NCBI RefSeq assembly: GCF_003052515.2
Contig: NZ_QARE02000029.1
Coordinates: 1-56,931, forward strand
Source of the DNA: Pseudomonas sp. RIT409
GTDB lineage: Bacteria > Pseudomonadota > Gammaproteobacteria > Pseudomonadales > Pseudomonadaceae
Direction: 5' to 3'
Length of the DNA stretch: 56,931 bases
Below the pieces are notes generated by a model, which did no database searches, was not told the DNA's origin, and worked only from the letters and a program-made list of their open reading frames with translations. Shown here piece by piece: positions 16,894-24,395 of the stretch. The position numbers were made by a program, and so were the translations under genes. Every line of letters starts with the position of its first letter. Position 1 is the first letter of the stretch.

Positions 16894-17613
16894 TTAAAAG
16901 CGCGCCTTGTCGATCCACTCCAGCGATGTGCGCCAGATGCAGATCCCCAGAAAATACGCCGACATCGCCAGCCACAGGCTGAGCACCCATGAGCCGTTGT
17001 AGGGGTGATTGAGCACCAACAGAAAGCTGCACAGAAACCACACGGTGGTCACCGCGATATTGATCGGCATGAACCGCCGCACCCGGAAAGGGTGGAGAAA
17101 CTTCATTCGGGTCACGGTAAGCAGCGCCAGGCAGATGACCGTGATGAACGTCAACCACGGCGCCGGTGAGAGTATGTACACACAGAGCGCGACCACGTTC
17201 CACGCCGCCGGGAAGCCTTGGAAGTAGTTGTCCTTGCTCTTCATCTCGGTATTGCAGAAACAGAACAGCGAGGACACGAGAATGATGGAAATGGTCAGCA
17301 GCAGCGTGTAATCCGGCAGTGGGATGTAGCGGTAGATGAACAGTGCCGGGATGAAGACATAGGTCAGGTAGTCGATGACCAGATCCAACACCGAGCCGTC
17401 GAAGTGCGGCAGCACGGACTGCACATTGACCTTGCGCGCCAGGGAGCCATCCAGCCCGTCCACGATCAGCGCGATGCCCAGCCACAGCAGGCAGGCCTTG
17501 GGCTGATTGTCGAACAGGGCGATGGTCGCCAGAAAGGCGAGGACGACGCCAGTGGCCGTGAAACCATGGGCGCCCCATGCTTTGAGCCAGGCAATACGTT
17601 GAATCGGGATCAT
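16894..17613 (-). CDS. pcs: Phosphatidylcholine synthase
   Basis: This 239-residue integral membrane CDP-alcohol phosphotransferase condenses choline with CDP-diacylglycerol to make phosphatidylcholine. The catalytic motif is at about residues 52-81: D52, D55, G56, A59, R60, G73, D77 and D81, with the long spacer and VIDYLTYVFIPA sequence typical of Pcs. About eight membrane segments are visible. Phosphatidylcholine is typical of host-associated bacteria, including several pseudomonads. A 9-bp inverted repeat lies in the region upstream of the start. Confidence 0.9.
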   Translation of the reverse strand: MIPIQRIAWLKAWGAHGFTATGVVLAFLATIALFDNQPKACLLWLGIALIVDGLDGSLARKVNVQSVLPHFDGSVLDLVIDYLTYVFIPALFIYRYIPLPDYTLLLTISIILVSSLFCFCNTEMKSKDNYFQGFPAAWNVVALCVYILSPAPWLTFITVICLALLTVTRMKFLHPFRVRRFMPINIAVTTVWFLCSFLLVLNHPYNGSWVLSLWLAMSAYFLGICIWRTSLEWIDKARF

Positions 17614-17640
17614 GGACGGTCCTTCTGGAAATGAAGCCAG

Positions 17641-17676
17641 TCAGGTCGACGTCACCGCAGAGTGCCCTCGACCTGA
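17641..17676. repeat. Inverted repeat TCAGGTCGA-N18-TCGACCTGA upstream of pcs
   Basis: Perfect 9-bp arms lie 28-63 bp before the pcs start. A second, smaller repeat, ATCGACC-N7-GGTCGAT, lies at 17691-17711. They could be an operator pair or an RNA hairpin in the pcs leader; the shared TCGACC core suggests repeated protein sites. Confidence 0.45.
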
Positions 17677-17912
17677 CCACAGGTGCAACTATCGACCGGC
17701 TGTGGGTCGATAAGGTTCACGTTAGACCCTTACACGGTAGCAGGCATGGGCCGGTTGGTGGACGGATTTTCTGCCGTCAGGAAGCGTCATCACGCGCACA
17801 CTTCAAGCGGTCATTGGTCGGGTCGTGGCCAAAGCAGGCGATATGCTGGCCCCTCAGCAGATGCCGAATCGGCAGAATTCCAGCTTCGTCAGTAGGTTAG
17901 GCAAGGAACTGC

Positions 17913-18242
17913 ATGCGATTTATCACCGGCTTTCTGATGTTTGCGTTATTGGCAGGTGGCTCAGGTAGCGTTTGGGCCAGGGATTTGAGCAAGCAGGAAA
18001 GAGACCTGTGCACTTGGGGGGCGGGTATCGCCGCCACGGCGCAGCAATACAAACTGGCCGGGCTGACGTTGTACGGTGCGCGAAACAAGTTGCAGGCCCG
18101 ACGGTTTCCCCAACAATGGATGCGAATCAGCGCGCTGGGCATTACCGAACAGACCTACGACAGTCCGTCGCGTCTGCGACCGGAGAGCGTTCGGCAGGTG
18201 TATTACGAGGGGTGCACTCGCCATGAGTTGGCGCGGCGATAG
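17913..18242 (+). CDS. Small exported hypothetical protein with two cysteines
   Basis: I do not recognise a family. The 109-residue product has a Sec signal peptide (MRFITGFLMFALLAGGSGS, cleavage after VWA near residue 22) and a short mature domain with two Cys (in RDLCTWGAG and YYEGCTRHEL) that could form a disulfide in the periplasm. The mature part looks like a compact helical domain. It converges on rlhA, with a hairpin between them. Coding is supported by the clear signal peptide. Confidence 0.7.
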   Translation: MRFITGFLMFALLAGGSGSVWARDLSKQERDLCTWGAGIAATAQQYKLAGLTLYGARNKLQARRFPQQWMRISALGITEQTYDSPSRLRPESVRQVYYEGCTRHELARR

Positions 18243-18279
18243 GCGGGACGGCGCCAACGAGGTCGAAGCGAGCGGGTTT

Positions 18280-18317
18280 GGCGCCATGGGGCACGTGTGT
18301 CTGGCCCCCATGACGCC
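18280..18317. terminator. Hairpin between convergent genes
   Basis: GGCGCCATGGGG and CCCCATGACGCC pair over 12 positions with one mismatch around a 14-nt loop, between the small exported protein gene and the rlhA stop. No strong T-run follows, so it may be a weak terminator or an mRNA 3' end protector. Confidence 0.4.
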
Positions 18318-18326
18318 CAGCTTCTC

Positions 18327-20321
18327 TCAGTGCGGCGCCCGAGGGATGGTTTTCAGCAGGTCGGCAGGGCTGATATGACCGACGACCGGAGCGCTGCCAG
18401 GCTGCGGCAGATTGAGGATGTGCGGCTTCATCTTGCCGATGATGTGCATCTCGCACGGCTTGCAGTCGAATTTCAGCGTCAGGACTTCATCGCCGTGAAT
18501 CAATTGCATCGGTGCGACCTTGGTGCGCACACCCGTGACCCCCTTGGCCTGTTTCGGGCATAGGTTGAACGAGAAGCGCAGGCAGTGTTTGGTGATCATC
18601 ACGGGCACTTCGCCCGCTTCCTCATGGGCCTCGTAGGCGGCGTCTATCAGCTTGACGCCATGACGGTGATAGAAATCTCGGGCTTTCTGGTTATAGACGT
18701 TGGCCAGAAACGACAGGTGCGCCTCGGGATACACCGGCGGCGGGCTGGTCTCAGCCTTGCGGCCGCCACGAGGGTGAGCGGCGACACGCGCTTCGGTCAG
18801 GGCTTCGATGACTTCGCGGCGCAGGGCCTTGAGTTGCGAGTTCGGAATGAAGAAGGCCTGTGGCGCGTCGAGCTTGACGTCAAGGGCGTGGTACTGGGTG
18901 GTGCCGAGCTGGCAGAGCAGGTCACGCAGTTGCTCCAGCGCCTGTTCCGGTTTGTTGGCGACGCCGAACGGGCCGTTCAGGAACACGCTGGCGCGGATAC
19001 CTTCTTCGCTGATGGCGGTCAGGTCCAGTCGTTGCTCACGCAACTGAACCTGCCATGACAGCCCGACGCGGCGCTCCGCCGACGTTTTCAGCAGCGCCTG
19101 CTGCCAATTGTGGTCGAGGTTGCGGTTCAGCGGATGATTGGGGCGGGCCTTGTAGAGGTCGGCTGGCATTTCATTCGGCTCGACGCGATAGCGGTAGCGT
19201 TTCTCGCCGTCTTCCTCGAACTCGCCTTTGGGTTCGGCGATGTTCGCGCGAAAGCCCACCACTTCCCGCTTGATCAGCACGTTGAGGCCGTCGCCGTTGG
19301 TCAGCGGATCATGGGTGACGACCTGCAGATCACGCTTGCCCACCTTTTCCACGACGCCCACCGGCAGCCCGGTGAAGGTTGGGGTATCGAAGGCGCCGAT
19401 GTCGATCTTGCGGTCGGTGACGAAGTAATCGGTGCTGCCACGGTGGAACGTCTTTTCCGGATCGGGCAGGAAGAAATGCGCCGTGCGCCCACTGGAGGCG
19501 CGAGCCAGGTCCGGGCGGTCTTCGAGGACATCGTCCAGGCGCTGACGGTAATAGGCGGTGATGTTTTTCACATAGCCCATGTCTTTGTAGCGGCCCTCGA
19601 TCTTGAACGACCGCACCCCGGCTTCGACCAGGGCGCGGATGTTGGCGCTCTGGTTGTTGTCTTTCATCGACAGCAGGTGTTTTTCATAGGCGATCACCCG
19701 GCCCTGATCGTCCTTGAGGGTGTACGGCAAGCGGCAGGCCTGGGAGCAATCGCCGCGGTTGGCGCTACGGCCGGTCTGGGCATGGGAAATGTTGCACTGG
19801 CCGGAAAACGCCACGCACAGCGCGCCGTGAATGAAGAATTCGATGGCGGCGTCGGTGGCGTCGGCGATGGCGCGGATTTCCGACAAGTTGAGCTCGCGAG
19901 CAAGAACCAGCTGGGAAAAGCCGGCCTGATCGAGAAATTGGGCGCGTTCCAGGGTGCGGATATCGGTTTGCGTGCTGGCATGCAGTTCGATGGGAGGAAT
20001 GTCCAGTTCCATCACACCCAGGTCTTGCACAATCAGGGCGTCGACGCCTGCATCGTAGAGCTCGTGAATGAGCTTGCGCGCCGGCTCCAGTTCCTGGTCG
20101 TGCAGGATGGTGTTGATCGTTGTGAACACCCGTGCGTGGTAGCGATGGGCGAATTCGACCAGCCCGGCAATGTCACGGACCTCGTTGGCGGCATTGTGGC
20201 GGGCGCCGAAGCTCGGGCCGCCGATGTAAATGGCGTCAGCGCCATGCAGAATGGCCTCGCGCGCGATGTCGACGTCGCGGGCAGGGCTGAGCAATTCCAG
20301 GTGATGCTTGGGTAGGGACAT
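18327..20321 (-). CDS. rlhA: U32-family RlhA, 23S rRNA 5-hydroxycytidine synthesis protein
   Basis: This 664-residue protein matches the long U32 peptidase-like family with the DUF3656/collagenase-like C-terminus. E. coli RlhA (YdcP), of similar length, hydroxylates C2501 of 23S rRNA. The N-terminal barrel starts HHLELLSPARDVDIAREAI; the U32 cysteines are in ALCVAFSGQCNIS and GDCSQACRLPY, positioned for an iron-sulfur cluster. A later Cys-rich segment (CLRFSFNLCPK, FDCKPCEMHIIGK) is also typical. It is monocistronic here. Older annotation would call it a collagenase or protease, which is not supported by known function. Confidence 0.88.
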   Translation of the reverse strand: MSLPKHHLELLSPARDVDIAREAILHGADAIYIGGPSFGARHNAANEVRDIAGLVEFAHRYHARVFTTINTILHDQELEPARKLIHELYDAGVDALIVQDLGVMELDIPPIELHASTQTDIRTLERAQFLDQAGFSQLVLARELNLSEIRAIADATDAAIEFFIHGALCVAFSGQCNISHAQTGRSANRGDCSQACRLPYTLKDDQGRVIAYEKHLLSMKDNNQSANIRALVEAGVRSFKIEGRYKDMGYVKNITAYYRQRLDDVLEDRPDLARASSGRTAHFFLPDPEKTFHRGSTDYFVTDRKIDIGAFDTPTFTGLPVGVVEKVGKRDLQVVTHDPLTNGDGLNVLIKREVVGFRANIAEPKGEFEEDGEKRYRYRVEPNEMPADLYKARPNHPLNRNLDHNWQQALLKTSAERRVGLSWQVQLREQRLDLTAISEEGIRASVFLNGPFGVANKPEQALEQLRDLLCQLGTTQYHALDVKLDAPQAFFIPNSQLKALRREVIEALTEARVAAHPRGGRKAETSPPPVYPEAHLSFLANVYNQKARDFYHRHGVKLIDAAYEAHEEAGEVPVMITKHCLRFSFNLCPKQAKGVTGVRTKVAPMQLIHGDEVLTLKFDCKPCEMHIIGKMKPHILNLPQPGSAPVVGHISPADLLKTIPRAPH

Positions 20322-20475
20322 GGCGTTCTAGTAGGTCTTCACGGTCAAGGCGCGCATTGTAGCGGCGAAACGTGTGACCGGCACCCCTGAGCTGCCCGAT
20401 GGGCGAAGACTCCCGGTGCAAAAGCAGCCGGTGGGAATCGAAGACCTGCCCGCAGGCCTTCGATCGGTACTGCGT

Positions 20476-20856
20476 TCAGCGGGTGGCTGCCATGGCCGTC
20501 ACTTCGACCCGCATGCCTTCGACCGCCAGCGCCGCGACGCCGACCGCTGCCCGCACTGGCCAGGGCTTGGCGAAAAAGCGCTTGTAGACGTCGTTGAATG
20601 CGGCGCGGTCGGCCATGTCGGTCAGGTAGATGGTCAGGTGCATCACCCGGTCCAGCGAACTGCCTGCACGTTCCAGGGCATCCTTCAGTGCGCGCAGCGT
20701 GCATTCGCTTTGCACGGTGATGTCTCCCAGCTCCAGGCTACCGTCCGGGCGGGTAGGCACCTGGGTCGAAACCATGATGCCGCCGAAAGTGGCCACGTCG
20801 GAGGAAATGGAGTCTGCGTCGGGATCGGGGGTAAAAACAACGTCTTGAGTGGACAT
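20476..20856 (-). CDS. RidA-family protein (second copy)
   Basis: This 126-residue member of the RidA superfamily keeps the active-site Arg (PWPVRAAVGVAAL) and the following Glu (RVEVTAMA), so imine hydrolysis is likely. It is distant in sequence from the RidA at 6016 and belongs to another subgroup (MSTQDVVFTPDPDADSISSD start, long loop). The inner ATG at 20856 gives a standard N-terminus; the upstream Met at 20922 would add 22 unrelated residues. No pathway enzyme is adjacent. A candidate small RNA lies behind its promoter region. Confidence 0.86.
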   Translation of the reverse strand: MSTQDVVFTPDPDADSISSDVATFGGIMVSTQVPTRPDGSLELGDITVQSECTLRALKDALERAGSSLDRVMHLTIYLTDMADRAAFNDVYKRFFAKPWPVRAAVGVAALAVEGMRVEVTAMAATR

Positions 20857-21078
20857 AAGCATCTCTTGCAGGGAAGGGAATCTGCGGCGCGCCCTTATGG
20901 AGCGACACGGCGCCACCATCATACCGAGGTTGGACTGTCCTGCCGACCGACGGGGCGTGCACAGGGCCCGCCTGATTTCCCGCAGTCACTGATCGCACAC
21001 GCGGATAGCCAAAGGCTTACACGCAGTTCAGCAAAGCGTCCGTTTACAGGGCTCAGCCATCGGAATAGATTGGATCCA
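20857..21078. other. Intergenic region with sRNA promoter
   Basis: No protein gene is supported. The right part holds a sigma-70-like promoter: TTTACA at 21043-21048 and TAGATT at 21066-21071, with a 17-bp spacer. A CTTACA sequence at 21016-21021 matches one half of the GacA activating site TGTAAG-N6-CTTACA; the other half is poor. Confidence 0.45.
21043..21071 (+). promoter_or_regulatory. Sigma-70-like promoter of the candidate Rsm small RNA
   Basis: The -35 TTTACA has one mismatch to TTGACA and the -10 TAGATT has two mismatches to TATAAT, separated by exactly 17 bp. The predicted start is about 21079, immediately before the first GGA hairpin. The half GacA-like site lies about 22 bp upstream of the -35. 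Confidence 0.5.
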
Positions 21079-21197
21079 TCGACTGAGGCGCAGGGAACGC
21101 TTCAGAGGTCAGGGACGATCTGCCATTCGCCGGGAACGCTGCCGACAGGACGTTGGAATGGTTTTGATAGAAAAGAACCCGCTTCGGCGGGTTTTTT
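21079..21197 (+). ncRNA. Candidate RsmX-like regulatory small RNA (GGA hairpins)
   Basis: A predicted transcript of about 119 nt has three hairpins with GGA in the loop. Stem CTGAGGCG/CGCTTCAG has loop CAGGGAA (21083-21105), stem AGGTC/GATCT has hexaloop AGGGAC (21106-21121), and stem CCGAC/GTTGG has loop AGGAC (21142-21156). Two more GGA lie at 21133-21135 and 21155-21157. TCAGGGACGA at 21109-21118 fits the RsmE consensus (A/U)CANGGANG(U/A). It ends in a UUCG terminator (21176-21197). RsmX/Y/Z RNAs have this design and size and titrate RsmA/RsmE under GacS/GacA. Promoter and terminator are visible; identity as an Rsm RNA is inferred. Confidence 0.65.
21176..21197 (+). terminator. Intrinsic terminator with UUCG tetraloop
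   Basis: AACCCGC-TTCG-GCGGGTT followed by a T-run is a strong rho-independent terminator. No protein gene on the plus strand ends near it, so it must serve an untranslated transcript such as the candidate small RNA. Confidence 0.85.
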
Positions 21198-21499
21198 ATT
21201 TTTGTCAGGCCTGCGGGCTGCGCTTCTGGGCACACGCGTGGCCTGAAGTATCGAAGGCCAGCTCAGGCGCCATGCCGTGATGTGTGTCGGTGAGGCGTGC
21301 AAGGATTTCAGCTTTGCCGCGGCGTCGATCGGCCCCTGCCTCGTCACTGGCAGCGTCCTGACAATCCGTGGATCCACCCCCCCCGGTTCGGGAAAGCGCT
21401 GCGTCGGAAAACCTCATTGCGGCCCCTATGACCTTCTGATATACCGGCTCCGTAGCTGTTAAGACATCGAGACAGCGTGATGGGCTCGAGGTCCTCAAC

Positions 21500-22027
21500 G
21501 TGAACAAACCGTCAAATTCCCAGCTCTCGGTGGAAGAGCTCAATGCTATCGCCGAGATCGAGGCGACCACCAATATCTTGAAGCTGATCGTGCGCCTGAC
21601 CGGTCTGCGGTTCGCCGCAATCGTGAAGTTCTGCGAAAACGACTGGGTCGCCTGCAGCGTCAACGACGAAATTTGCCTGGGTATCAAGGATAGGGAAAAC
21701 TTCCCCCTAGAATATTCAATGTGCAGCAACCTGCTGGCGGACCCTTCCAACCTGGTAGTGGGTTGCGTCAGCCAAAGCCCGGCTCACAAAGGCAATGTGG
21801 CCTCTCAGCGCTATGGTTTCGAGAGTTCGATCTCGATACCCATCTTTCTTCGCGACAACAGCCTGTTCGGCTCGCTCTGCGTGCTCGATCCAGAAGCCAA
21901 CCGGCTAGAAGAGCGCGAGGCGATCGATGTGTTGGTGATTTTTGCGAAGCTGGTGGGCAGTATCTTCCAGTGGCACTACGACCATGCCAACGTCCATCGG
22001 CATGCCGAAGCGGACATGGTCGTCTAA
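21500..22027 (+). CDS. Stand-alone GAF-domain protein
   Basis: This 175-residue protein is essentially one GAF sensory domain (ATTNILKLIVRLTGLRFAAIVKF through SSISIPIFLRDNSLFGSLCVLDPEA), with no visible output domain. Similar GAF modules occur at the N-terminus of sensor kinases and diguanylate cyclases, where they bind small ligands. Here it probably acts in trans on a partner or is a degraded sensor. A GTG start at 21500 is used; it lies about 300 bp after the candidate small RNA. Ligand and partner are unknown. Confidence 0.75.
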   Translation: MNKPSNSQLSVEELNAIAEIEATTNILKLIVRLTGLRFAAIVKFCENDWVACSVNDEICLGIKDRENFPLEYSMCSNLLADPSNLVVGCVSQSPAHKGNVASQRYGFESSISIPIFLRDNSLFGSLCVLDPEANRLEEREAIDVLVIFAKLVGSIFQWHYDHANVHRHAEADMVV

Positions 22028-22035
22028 GCCCGCTT

Positions 22036-22063
22036 GCACAGACCGCCTGAGGGTGGTCTGTGC
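22036..22063. terminator. Hairpin between convergent GAF and oxaloacetate decarboxylase genes
   Basis: GCACAGACC and GGTCTGTGC are perfect 9-bp arms around a 10-nt loop, 9 bp after the GAF stop. It is a likely terminator for the GAF gene and possibly for the opposing gene; the following T-run is weak. Confidence 0.55.
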
Positions 22064-22125
22064 CTTCCCACGTGCCGCAACGTCAAAGCGCGACGGGCTC
22101 AACGCCCATCACTTGGCCGCTCGGC

Positions 22126-22995
22126 TTACTCTTTAACGTCCATGAACTCCCTGGCCCAGTTCACATAGCTCTCGGGGAGTGTGTACGTGTGCGTCAGCTC
22201 GGTGGCGCTGAGGTTCTCCGTGCTGTGGGTCACTTTGCGCTGGGCGCGCAGGCTGTCATACGTGGCTTTGATCGCCGCGAAATAGGCGCCGTGCCCGGCC
22301 ACCACGACGCGTACGCCCAGCTTCGCCAGCCGCGCGTAATCACGCAGGTCGGGGTTGCCGTAGGTCACCAGCATCAGCGGAACGGTGAGCTTCTCGGAAA
22401 TCTGCTCCAAGTGCTCGAAATCCTTGATGCCCACCATGCAGATGCCGTCCGCTCCCGCCTTTTCGTAAGCCTGGGTGCGCTCGATGATGTGCTCGACCGA
22501 CAGCACACCCGCGTTGGTGCGGGCAATGATCGACAATTCCGGGTCGACGCGCGCCTCAAGCGCGGCCTTGACCTTGCCGATCCCTTCCTCGATGGAAATC
22601 AGGTCAGTGGATTTGCGCCCGAATTGTGCGGGCAGCAGCGTGTCTTCGATGGTCAGCGCTGCGACACCGGCCCGTTCCAGCTCTTCGACGGTGCGCATGA
22701 CATTCAGTGCATTGCCGTAGCCGTGGTCGGCGTCGGCGATGAAGGGCAACTGGGCGACCCGTCCGATACGGGTGGCCTGCTCGACGAATTCGCTGAGGGT
22801 GATCAGGGCGAAATCCGGCGCGGCCAGCACCTGCAGTGAGGCCACGGAGCCGCCCAGAATGCCGACTTCAAACCCAAGGTCAGCCGCAATGCGTGCGGAC
22901 ATCGGGTCGAACACGGAGGCGGTTTCGACGCACGCGTCGGCAGTGAGCAATTCGCGGAATTTACGGCGCAGAGCGGTGTGGGACATTCTGGACAT
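22126..22995 (-). CDS. Oxaloacetate decarboxylase of the ICL/PEP-mutase superfamily (PA4872 type)
   Basis: This 289-residue TIM-barrel enzyme matches the divalent-metal-dependent oxaloacetate decarboxylase characterised as PA4872. Diagnostic segments are FEVGILGGSVASLQVLAAPDFALITLSEF and the metal site DADHGYGNALNVMRTVEELE with TIEDTLLP. It lacks the KKCGH motif of isocitrate and methylisocitrate lyases. The role is probably control of the oxaloacetate pool in the cytosol. A LysR gene lies upstream on the same strand; a 12-bp palindrome CGGAATATTCCG is 72 bp before the start. Confidence 0.85.
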   Translation of the reverse strand: MSRMSHTALRRKFRELLTADACVETASVFDPMSARIAADLGFEVGILGGSVASLQVLAAPDFALITLSEFVEQATRIGRVAQLPFIADADHGYGNALNVMRTVEELERAGVAALTIEDTLLPAQFGRKSTDLISIEEGIGKVKAALEARVDPELSIIARTNAGVLSVEHIIERTQAYEKAGADGICMVGIKDFEHLEQISEKLTVPLMLVTYGNPDLRDYARLAKLGVRVVVAGHGAYFAAIKATYDSLRAQRKVTHSTENLSATELTHTYTLPESYVNWAREFMDVKE

Positions 22996-23307
22996 GCTGT
23001 TTCCTGAGATGGGTCGTCATCGAGACTGACGATCTACGCCTTTCATTAAAGCGGCGAGACTAACATGCGGAATATTCCGAAGTTATGTCGTTTTGGCATG
23101 CCCCATGCGCCAAGTACATAAAGCGCGCTGGGTGCTATCCCGTTGAGCATCGCCCGCCTTGGTCGCACTAAAAATGTGCAAGACGGCCGGCATTTTGATG
23201 GGAATTCGACAACCTCATTACCCTCCAGGCACGCCCATGATCGGTGAAGCCAGGCCCGACCGCGAGCCATTCGGCAAGACGCGGGCAGCTCGAGTACCCC
23301 CGAGGTT
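22996..23307. other. Intergenic region with palindrome CGGAATATTCCG
   Basis: These 312 bp between the oxaloacetate decarboxylase and the LysR gene, both leftward, contain no credible gene. The one notable element is the perfect 12-bp palindrome at 23068-23079, 73 bp upstream of the decarboxylase start, a possible operator. Confidence 0.5.
23068..23079. promoter_or_regulatory. Palindrome CGGAATATTCCG, possible operator
   Basis: A perfect 12-bp dyad lies in the promoter region of the oxaloacetate decarboxylase gene. It shares the GCGGAATATT half with the palindrome region at 2871-2890, which may be chance or may reflect related regulators. Confidence 0.35.
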
Positions 23308-24234
23308 TCAGGACTGCACGGGTGGCCATCGCCACTGCGGCTCGGACAGGTGCAACGCGAAAAAATCCGACAGCGCTCTGATCTTCGCTGGCCGACTGCG
23401 GGCCGAAGGCGTGACGAAAAACAGACCCCCGCGGGCCATGCTCCAGTCGGGCAGCAGTACCTCAAGCCGACCGTCCGCGAGGTATTCACTGGCGATGAAT
23501 TCCGGCATTTCAGCAATTGCCAGCCCCTCCAGCAACACCGGTATCAGCGCGTCGGAATTGGTGACCCGCAGCGGGCCAGTGGGCATGACGTCTTCCTCCG
23601 AGCCATCGGTGTGCGTAAAGCGCCAGACCTGGCTGCGCGCGCGGTAGGCATAGCTCAGGCAGGTACGGCTGGCAAGCTCCCGGGGATGGGAAGGATGGCC
23701 GTGCTCCGCGAGGTAGCCGGGCGAAGCCACGGCAAGCTGGCGGACCGCGCACAGGCGGCGAGCGACGAGCGAGGAGTCAGGCATCACGGCGATTCGGAGC
23801 GCGGCATCGAACCCGTCGGCGATCAGGTCTACCGAAGCGTCGGACAGGTGCAGATCCACCGTGATTTCAGGGTACTGACGCAAGAGCTTTGGCAACAGGG
23901 GCGCGACCCAGCGCAGGCCGAAGGCCATCGGCACGGCAAGGCGCACCTGCCCGCGAGGTTGGACGGACAGATCCTGCGCCTCGCTTTCCAGTTCTTCGGC
24001 CTGGCGGTAAATGTCACTGGCCTTCGCCACCATGCTCGATCCGAATTCGGTCAGCGCCAATTGGCGTGAGGTGCGGTTGAACAATCGTCCGCCCAGCCGC
24101 TCCTCAAGCCGCGCCACGGCGCGGGACACCGTGGGCACCGAGACACCCATCACCCGGGCAGCGGCGGCGAACGAGCCTTCTTCCGCTACTTTGGCAAACA
24201 TCGCCAGGCCTTCGAAATCGGGAAGTCTGCTCAT
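23308..24234 (-). CDS. LysR-family transcriptional regulator
   Basis: This 308-residue LysR regulator has an N-terminal HTH (SFAAAARVMGVSVPTVSRAVARLEERLG) and a full effector domain of the CrgA/DmlR-like class (GQVRLAVPMAFGLRWVAPLLPKLLRQYPEI). The upstream in-frame Met at 24333 would add 33 residues that do not fit, so the ATG at 24234 is chosen. It is the gene before the oxaloacetate decarboxylase on the same strand, but with a 312-bp gap. Its target is unknown. Confidence 0.9.
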   Translation of the reverse strand: MSRLPDFEGLAMFAKVAEEGSFAAAARVMGVSVPTVSRAVARLEERLGGRLFNRTSRQLALTEFGSSMVAKASDIYRQAEELESEAQDLSVQPRGQVRLAVPMAFGLRWVAPLLPKLLRQYPEITVDLHLSDASVDLIADGFDAALRIAVMPDSSLVARRLCAVRQLAVASPGYLAEHGHPSHPRELASRTCLSYAYRARSQVWRFTHTDGSEEDVMPTGPLRVTNSDALIPVLLEGLAIAEMPEFIASEYLADGRLEVLLPDWSMARGGLFFVTPSARSRPAKIRALSDFFALHLSEPQWRWPPVQS

Positions 24235-24395
24235 CTCAGTTCTGCAAGGGGGAGTTGCACGAGATTCTATTTTGCAAGGGGTCAGGCGTCGATGCGCGTG
24301 GCTGCTTTTTATGATGGCCTGCAGGCGTCGCATGCCACAGCCATGGCACGCGACGCGTCTGCTTGATTTCGGCGGGCAGTGGGGCGCCAGGCACC

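Noticed and set aside
19110..20315. 401-codon open frame on the plus strand
   Set aside because: Antisense to rlhA, no domain or start signal of its own.
21102..21377. 91-codon minus-strand frame across the terminator
   Set aside because: The frame reads through the intrinsic terminator and the candidate small RNA in reverse (giving a KPAEAGSF-type sequence), a common artefact at such terminators.
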